A DNA stretch of 64,000 bases, taken from contig NZ_RJVJ01000001.1 of assembly GCF_003751605.1 (NCBI RefSeq), positions 4,650,001 to 4,714,000 on the forward strand, read 5' to 3'. The notes under the pieces are model-generated. The model searched no databases. It was given only the letters and a program-made list of their open reading frames with translations, and was not told where the DNA came from. This stretch comes from Kitasatospora cineracea. GTDB taxonomy: Bacteria; Actinomycetota; Actinomycetes; Streptomycetales; Streptomycetaceae. This document shows positions 59,488-64,000 of the stretch, piece after piece (the stretch's first letter is position 1; each line of letters opens with the position of its first letter). A program made the translations under genes and the position numbers.

Positions 59488-60513
59488 TCAACTCCGTTGC
59501 CGACCGGCCCGCTTCGGGAGGTCGCCGTCGCCGTCGGAGTCTGCGTCTGCGTCGGCGTGGCGGAGGGCGGCCGCGTCCGCGGTGTCGTCCGATCGGGGCC
59601 GGACGGCGCGGCGGAGGGGTTCCATGCGGCGGGGGAGGGGGTGCCAGCCGGGTTGGCCGGCCATGTCGGTGTTGAGGTCGTGGACGGCGCGGGCGTAGGC
59701 GCGGGCGAGGCCGCGGAAGTGGAGGGGGAGGCCGGGGCGGGGGTGGCCGCTGGGGGCGATGCTGACCCAGAGGGCGTCGGTGGTCTCGTTGTCGGGGCCG
59801 GGGGGCTCGGTGGCGTCGCGGAGGGTGAGGCGTTCGCGGGCGGTGAGCCAATTGCGCAGGGCGGCGCGGGTGGTGGGGGAGAGGGGGACGGTCTCGGTGG
59901 CGGGCGGGGTGCGGGGGTCGCGGTGCTGGGGGAGGCGGGTGAGGCGGAGGGTGCCGCGGTGCAGGTCGACGTCGTCGGTGCGCAGGGCGCAGAGTTCGCC
60001 GGCGCGGCAGCCGGTGTCCAGGACGGTGGCGACGACGGCGAGGATGCGGGTGCGGGCGTCGTCCTGGCCGGGGCGGGTCGCGTTCTCCAGGTGGCCCAGC
60101 AGGATGCTGCGGGGGCGGGCGGCGACCGTCTCCCGGAGCGTGACGGCGGGCCGGTCGCGGTCGGGGAGGGTGAGGGGGATGCCCGCCCGGGTGGCGAGGA
60201 TGCGCAGGCAGTTCTCCCGCACGTGCATGGACGCGGGTGAGGCGTGGTCGGGTCGGGCGGCGGGTCTGCGGCGCAGCAGGCCCTGTTCGGCGGCGGTGAG
60301 GTAGGCGTCGAGGGTGGCGGGGGCGAGGAGTGCGGCCAGGGTTCCGGCGGCGGCCGGCGGGAGCGCGCCGCGTTCCAGGGCGGTGCGCAACTCCCCGGCG
60401 ACCCAGCGCAGTTGCTTCGCCCGGGAGGCGCCGGTGGGCGGTTCGCAGGCGCGGTCGGCCACGGCGTCCAGGGCATCGAGGGAGGGCGCCGCTGCCGCCG
60501 GGGTGTCCGCCAT
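59488..60513 (-). CDS. Tyrosine-recombinase (phage integrase)-like protein, catalytic residues partly missing
   Basis: A 341-residue protein. Residues ~150-235 fit the catalytic core of a tyrosine recombinase: ILAVVATVLDTGCRAGELCALRTDDVDLHRGTLRLTRLP (first catalytic Arg in TGCRAGE), then VPLSPTTRAALRNWLTARERL. The HxLR box and the terminal Tyr expected ~100 residues later are not visible; WHPLPRRMEPLRR is the only candidate. It is thus probably inactive or an atypical family. A TAGGGT box ends 7 nt before ATG 60513, so it may be leaderless. No attachment site or phage genes are nearby. Confidence 0.6.
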   Translation of the reverse strand: MADTPAAAAPSLDALDAVADRACEPPTGASRAKQLRWVAGELRTALERGALPPAAAGTLAALLAPATLDAYLTAAEQGLLRRRPAARPDHASPASMHVRENCLRILATRAGIPLTLPDRDRPAVTLRETVAARPRSILLGHLENATRPGQDDARTRILAVVATVLDTGCRAGELCALRTDDVDLHRGTLRLTRLPQHRDPRTPPATETVPLSPTTRAALRNWLTARERLTLRDATEPPGPDNETTDALWVSIAPSGHPRPGLPLHFRGLARAYARAVHDLNTDMAGQPGWHPLPRRMEPLRRAVRPRSDDTADAAALRHADADADSDGDGDLPKRAGRQRS

Positions 60514-60864
60514 GGACGTCACCCTAGCGCCGGGAGCGGGAGGGTCTCCGGGAGCGGGTCCCGACACCTCCGTAAAGAGGTAAATATTAATAACTGGCCT
60601 GGAGCGCGGCTGTCTGTGCGGAGCCGGCGGCGTGGTGACCGCTCTCTCCGCGCTCTCCCGTCTCGGTGGTGGCCGTCCTTCGGCAGCCGGCGGCCGATCG
60701 GTTCGAAAGATTCGAGATTCTTTCCGAACTTAAAGGGTTCGATCTCGGCTGAACTCGGCTACGCTACCGCCAATCCATTTAGCAAATGACGGCCCGTCAG
60801 GCTTCGAAACTTTTCGATCGTGGGTGCCATGACCGGGCCGGACGGGATCGGGAGAGGGCCGTAC
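60514..60864. other. Regulatory region of the secreted GDSL hydrolase gene
   Basis: 350 bp with unusual AT-rich patches (GTAAAGAGGTAAATATTAATAAC near 60575). A possible promoter is TTCGAT (60738-60743), 16 bp, TACGCT (60760-60765). A palindrome TCGAAA-CT-TTTCGA (60804-60817) and CATTT-AGC-AAATG (60776-60788) lie between it and the start. TCGAAA/TTTCGA resembles LacI-type sugar-regulator operators of Streptomyces. Confidence 0.5.
60804..60817. promoter_or_regulatory. Palindromic operator TCGAAACTTTTCGA
   Basis: Perfect 6-bp arms with a 2-bp centre, ~50 bp before the GDSL start codon and downstream of the putative -10 box, a position expected for repressor blocking. Confidence 0.5.
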
Positions 60865-62226
60865 GTGAAAACAACCGCACTGCGCCGATGGACGACGACC
60901 ACGGCGGCCGTGGTCGCCACCGTGGCCCTCACCGTGACGGCCGCCGCGTTCGGCGGGACCCTGGCCGGCCGCGCGGGGAGCGGGTCGCATGCCGGCGCGC
61001 AACCCGCCGCCGCGGCGGATGCGGCGGGCCACGGGCACGAGCACTGGGTCGACACCTGGACCTCGATGCCGCAGCTGACGGAGCCTGGCAACATGCCGCC
61101 GGCCCCGTACACGCAGGACGGCGCGGTGTTCGCCGACACCACGCTGCGGCAGACCGTGCACGTCACGCTCGGCGGCTGCTCCCTGCGGCTGCACGTCTCC
61201 AACGCGTTCGGCGGCGCCGCGCTGCCGGTGACAGCCGTGTCCGTGGCCCGCCCGGACGGCGGCCGGTCGGGCGCGCGGGCGATCGTGCCCGGGAGCGCGC
61301 GGGCGGTGACGTTCGGCGGGCGGCCCGGGGTCACGGTGCCGGTCGGCGCGCAGATGGTCGCCGACCCGCTGGACTTCCCCGTCGCCGCGGGGGAGACCCT
61401 CACCGTCACGATGTACCTGGCCACCGGCCAGCAGTCGACGGCCGTCACCTCGCACCCCGGCTCCCGCACCACCTCGTACATGCTGCGCGGCGACCACCTC
61501 GACGACGCCGACCTGGACGGCGCCGCGCAGGTCAACCACTGGTACTTCCTGAGCGCCGTCGAGGTGCAGGCACCGGCCGCCGACCGGGCGACCGTCGTCC
61601 TGGGCGACTCCCTCGCGGACGGCCGCGGCTCCACCGACAACGGCGACGACCGCTGGCCCGACCGGCTGCGGGCCCGGCTTGCCCAGCACGCCGACACCGC
61701 GGGCACCGCGGTGCTCAACCAGGCCGCGGGCGGCAACCGGGTCCTCAACGACGGGCTGGGCCCCAACGCCCTGTCCCGCCTGGACCGCGACGTGTTCGCG
61801 CAGCCCGGCGTCACCTCGCTCGTCGTCTCCGAGGGCGTCAACGACCTCGGCACCGCCGACGCCACCCCGGCCGCCCAGCAGGCCGTCACCGCGGACCTGA
61901 TCGACGCGTACCGGCAGATCGTGCTGCGCGCCCACGCGCAGGGCATCCGCGTCTATGGCGCCACCCTCACCCCCTTCGGCGGCAGCCAGTACGACGACGC
62001 CGCGGGGCTGCGCGAGGCGTCGCGGCAGGCGGTCAACGCCTGGATCCGCACCAGCGGGGAGTTCGACGCGGTGCTGGACTTCGACCGCGCCGCCCGCGAC
62101 CCGCAGGCCCCCCGCCGGCTCCGCCCCGACCTGGACGTCGGCGACCACCTGCACTTCAACCCCGCCGGCTACCAGGTCCTCGCCGACTCCGTCCCGCTCC
62201 GCCTCTTCGGCCCCGGGGCCCGCTGA
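60865..62226 (+). CDS. Secreted SGNH/GDSL hydrolase
   Basis: A 453-residue exported protein. GTG 60865 has GGAGAGGG 7 nt upstream, which decides the start. A signal peptide covers about residues 1-40 (TTTTAAVVATVALTVTAAAFG). An N-terminal beta-rich domain (~60-230) precedes the SGNH fold. Block I is VVLGDSLADGRG near 250, block III NQAAGGNRVLNDG near 288 with Gly/Asn, and block V GDHLHFNPAGYQVLAD near 430 with the catalytic Asp-His. Such enzymes deacylate polysaccharides or lipids; the substrate is unknown. Confidence 0.9.
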   Translation: MKTTALRRWTTTTAAVVATVALTVTAAAFGGTLAGRAGSGSHAGAQPAAAADAAGHGHEHWVDTWTSMPQLTEPGNMPPAPYTQDGAVFADTTLRQTVHVTLGGCSLRLHVSNAFGGAALPVTAVSVARPDGGRSGARAIVPGSARAVTFGGRPGVTVPVGAQMVADPLDFPVAAGETLTVTMYLATGQQSTAVTSHPGSRTTSYMLRGDHLDDADLDGAAQVNHWYFLSAVEVQAPAADRATVVLGDSLADGRGSTDNGDDRWPDRLRARLAQHADTAGTAVLNQAAGGNRVLNDGLGPNALSRLDRDVFAQPGVTSLVVSEGVNDLGTADATPAAQQAVTADLIDAYRQIVLRAHAQGIRVYGATLTPFGGSQYDDAAGLREASRQAVNAWIRTSGEFDAVLDFDRAARDPQAPRRLRPDLDVGDHLHFNPAGYQVLADSVPLRLFGPGAR

Positions 62227-62298
62227 CCGCGCCCCGCTGAGCGCGCCGCGCCCCGTCGCCGGGTGCGTCCGAGCCGGTGGCGGGGCCGGTCCTCCGGG

Positions 62299-63402
62299 TC
62301 AGGGGCTGACCGCGAGGACCAGGTAGGCGCCGAGGATCGCCAGGTGGACGCCGCCCTGCAGCGGGGTGGCGCGCTTGGGGATGACGGTGAGGGTGCCGAC
62401 CGCGACGGTCAGCGCCAGCAGGATCATGTGGTTGGCGCCGAGGCCGAGTTCGAGCGGGCCGGAGAGCCAGCTGGAGGCGATCGCCACGGCCGGGATGGTC
62501 AGGCCGATCGAGGCCAGCGCCGAGCCGAGGGCCAGGTTGAGGCTGATCTGGACCCGGTTGCGGACCGCGGCCCGGACCGCGGCGATCGACTCGGGGAGCA
62601 GGACCAGCAGCGCGATCACCACGCCGACCACCGCGTTGGGCAGGTCGGCGGCGGCGACGCCGCGCTCGATGGTGGGGGAGACGCCCTTGGCCAGTCCGAC
62701 CACCGAGACCAGGGCGACCGAGAGCAGGGCGACGCTGACCAGGGTCTCCTTCATGGTCGGCGGTTCGGAGTGGTCGTCCATCGGGTCGACCAGCTCGCCC
62801 GCCGGGGTGACCGGCAGGAAGTAGTCGCGGTGACGGACCGTCAGGGTGGAGACGAACAGGCCGTAGATGACGATCGAGGCGGTCGCGGCGAACACCAGCT
62901 GGGTGGTGGAGAACTGCGGGCCGGGCTGCGAGGTGGTGAAGGTCGGCAGCACCAGGCTGAGGGTGGCCAGAGTGGCGATCGCGCCGAACGCCGCGCCGGT
63001 GCCCTCCGCGTTGAACACCGCGACGCGGTACTTCAACGCGCCCACCAGGATGGACAGTCCGAGGATCCCGTTGCAGGTGATCATGACGGCCGCGAACACC
63101 GTGTCCCGGGCCAGACCGGCGCTCTTGTCGCCGCCGTCGGACATCAGCGTCACGATCAGCGCCACCTCGATGATGGTGACGGCCACCGCCAGCACCAGCG
63201 AGCCGTACGGCTCGCCGACCCGGTGGGCGATCAGCTCCGCGTGGTGCACGGCCGCCACCACCGACACCGCCAGGAAGCAGGCCACCAGCGCCACCACCGG
63301 CCAGGGCAGGTCGCGGTGCCAGGTCGCCAGGAGCAGCAGGAACGCCAGCACCGGGGCGACGGTCGTCCACTGCAGGTAGTGCGGTCGCGGGGAGGAAGCC
63401 AT
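62299..63402 (-). CDS. Ca2+/H+ antiporter (ChaA/CaCA family)
   Basis: A 367-residue membrane protein with about eleven helices. Each half carries a CaCA alpha repeat: AELIAHRVGEPYGSLVLAVAVTIIEVALIV (GxxxxxTxxE-like, ~50-85) and LLPESIAAVRAAVRNRVQISLNLALGSALASIGLTIP (~245-285). This matches ChaA-type Ca2+(Na+)/H+ antiporters. The start at 63402 (MASSPRPHYLQWTTVAPVL) has GGAAGC-like sequence upstream; longer open frames are not supported. Confidence 0.87.
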   Translation of the reverse strand: MASSPRPHYLQWTTVAPVLAFLLLLATWHRDLPWPVVALVACFLAVSVVAAVHHAELIAHRVGEPYGSLVLAVAVTIIEVALIVTLMSDGGDKSAGLARDTVFAAVMITCNGILGLSILVGALKYRVAVFNAEGTGAAFGAIATLATLSLVLPTFTTSQPGPQFSTTQLVFAATASIVIYGLFVSTLTVRHRDYFLPVTPAGELVDPMDDHSEPPTMKETLVSVALLSVALVSVVGLAKGVSPTIERGVAAADLPNAVVGVVIALLVLLPESIAAVRAAVRNRVQISLNLALGSALASIGLTIPAVAIASSWLSGPLELGLGANHMILLALTVAVGTLTVIPKRATPLQGGVHLAILGAYLVLAVSP

Positions 63403-63488
63403 ACGGCCGAGCTTCGCAGATGGCACCGGTCGCGCCGGGAAGTGACACTCGTGGCGGTGGTCACGGTGGACGGCGAGGAGCTGCGGCG

Positions 63489-64000
63489 ATGGTCGGACGG
63501 CGGACGGTACTGGCGGCGGCGCTCGGACTGGCGGCGGCGGCCTGCGCCGCACCCGCGGCGCGGCGGGTCCCTGACGCGCCGTCAGCCCCCGGCGCGCCGT
63601 CGGCCCCGCCCGCCCCGTCGCGGTCCCCGTCGCCCGTGCGGCCGCCCGCGCAGCCCGACCGGGAGCAGGTGCTGGCCCGCTACGCCGGGCGGGTGCCGCA
63701 GCAGTGGGGGACCGACCTGCCGGGGGTGGTGGCCACCGTCCCCGGCGGGGCGCTGGCGCTGACCTTCGACGCGTGCGGCGGGCCGGGCGGGGACGGCTAC
63801 GACGCGGCGCTGATCGGCACGCTGCGCCGCCTCGCGGTGCCCGCCACGCTGTTCCTGAACGCCCGCTGGGTGGACGCCAACCCGGGGCCGTTCGCCGAAC
63901 TGGCCGCCGACCCGCTGTTCGAACTGGGCAACCACGGCACCGCGCACCGCCCGCTGTCGGTGACCGGCCGTTCGGCGTACGGCATCACCGGGACGGCGGA
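63489..64000 (+). CDS. Lipoprotein polysaccharide deacetylase, 3' end outside window
   Basis: The frame is open from ATG 63489 to the window end (~170 codons). The N-terminus has a lipobox (LAAAAC, Cys ~18) after a short hydrophobic signal, then a Pro/Ser/Ala linker. The body begins a NodB fold: TVPGGALALTFDACGGPGG, then LRRLAVPATLFLNARWV and ELGNHGTAHRPLS, with the metal His/Asp motif HGTAH. It would de-N-acetylate peptidoglycan or chitin-like sugars at the membrane surface. GAGGAG lies ~11 nt upstream. Confidence 0.82.
   Translation, partial: MVGRRTVLAAALGLAAAACAAPAARRVPDAPSAPGAPSAPPAPSRSPSPVRPPAQPDREQVLARYAGRVPQQWGTDLPGVVATVPGGALALTFDACGGPGGDGYDAALIGTLRRLAVPATLFLNARWVDANPGPFAELAADPLFELGNHGTAHRPLSVTGRSAYGITGTA

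Overview
The window is a very GC-rich (well over 70 %) stretch of actinobacterial chromosome, most likely from Streptomycetaceae (Streptomyces or Kitasatospora). The reasons are the extreme third-position GC, GTG starts, frequent apparently leaderless genes with a TANNNT box 6-8 nt before the start codon, MurT/GatD, CtaG, DUF2254, a cbtBA cobalt locus under a cobalamin riboswitch, and many secreted or twin-arginine proteins. No rRNA, CRISPR, IS element, complete prophage or polyketide/NRPS cluster is visible. One tRNA (Cys, GCA) is present.

Layout. 0-3 kb: two secreted proteins with PLL-type beta-propeller repeats, one fused to a GH43-like module. 3-5.3 kb: an FHA protein and a membrane Ser/Thr kinase. 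5.3-9.4 kb: a cobalt/B12 locus (histidine-phosphatase-like gene, cobalamin riboswitch, cbtB, cbtA, cobF) that also holds decay scars: a second cobalamin riboswitch facing only the last ~30 codons of a lost metE, unidentified debris, and a DUF6924 gene that lost its 5' end. 9.6-19.4 kb: metabolic and regulatory genes (frameshifted DUF3152 protease-like gene, M20 amidohydrolase, aminoglycoside-phosphotransferase fold, succinate-semialdehyde dehydrogenase, tRNA-Cys, AraC and VOC pair, sphingomyelinase C, a Clp-N protein with a twin-palindrome promoter, DJ-1/PfpI, GNAT). 19.4-30.5 kb: a 33-codon proline-rich small ORF, a stand-alone PheRS-like protein behind a short leader ORF, a methyltransferase, a TrmB/LuxR regulator divergent from a large S8 protease, a P-loop kinase-like protein, an XRE-cupin/hydrolase pair with a double operator, and a frameshifted YbaK deacylase gene.

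30.5-41 kb: AI-2E family permease, a CsbD/hydrophobic-protein divergent stress pair, a translationally coupled phosphoesterase-MFS-propeller operon, a truncated esterase, MarR with its palindrome, DUF2254 and CtaG sharing a near-perfect bidirectional terminator. 41-43.7 kb: a four-gene type VII-secretion-like polymorphic toxin cassette (CpnT-N-like protein, WXG-like toxin, two SUKH-type immunity proteins). 43.9-48.5 kb: D-lactate-type dehydrogenase, phosphofructokinase, and MurT-GatD for lipid II amidation, where GatD may carry a Gln/Tyr-rich low-complexity N-terminus.

48.7-64 kb: a membrane-ACT-GNAT fusion, a PLP decarboxylase, a Cys/His-rich secreted protein of unknown function, glmS with a small upstream gene, stress proteins (GlsB, PRC-barrel), a TetR-SDR locus with three matching operators, a MerR-type regulator, a degenerate tyrosine-recombinase-like protein, a secreted GDSL hydrolase, a Ca2+/H+ antiporter and the start of a lipoprotein polysaccharide deacetylase. 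Two genes (DUF3152 and YbaK) are each broken by one missing base in a homopolymer run, which looks as much like sequencing error as real decay.
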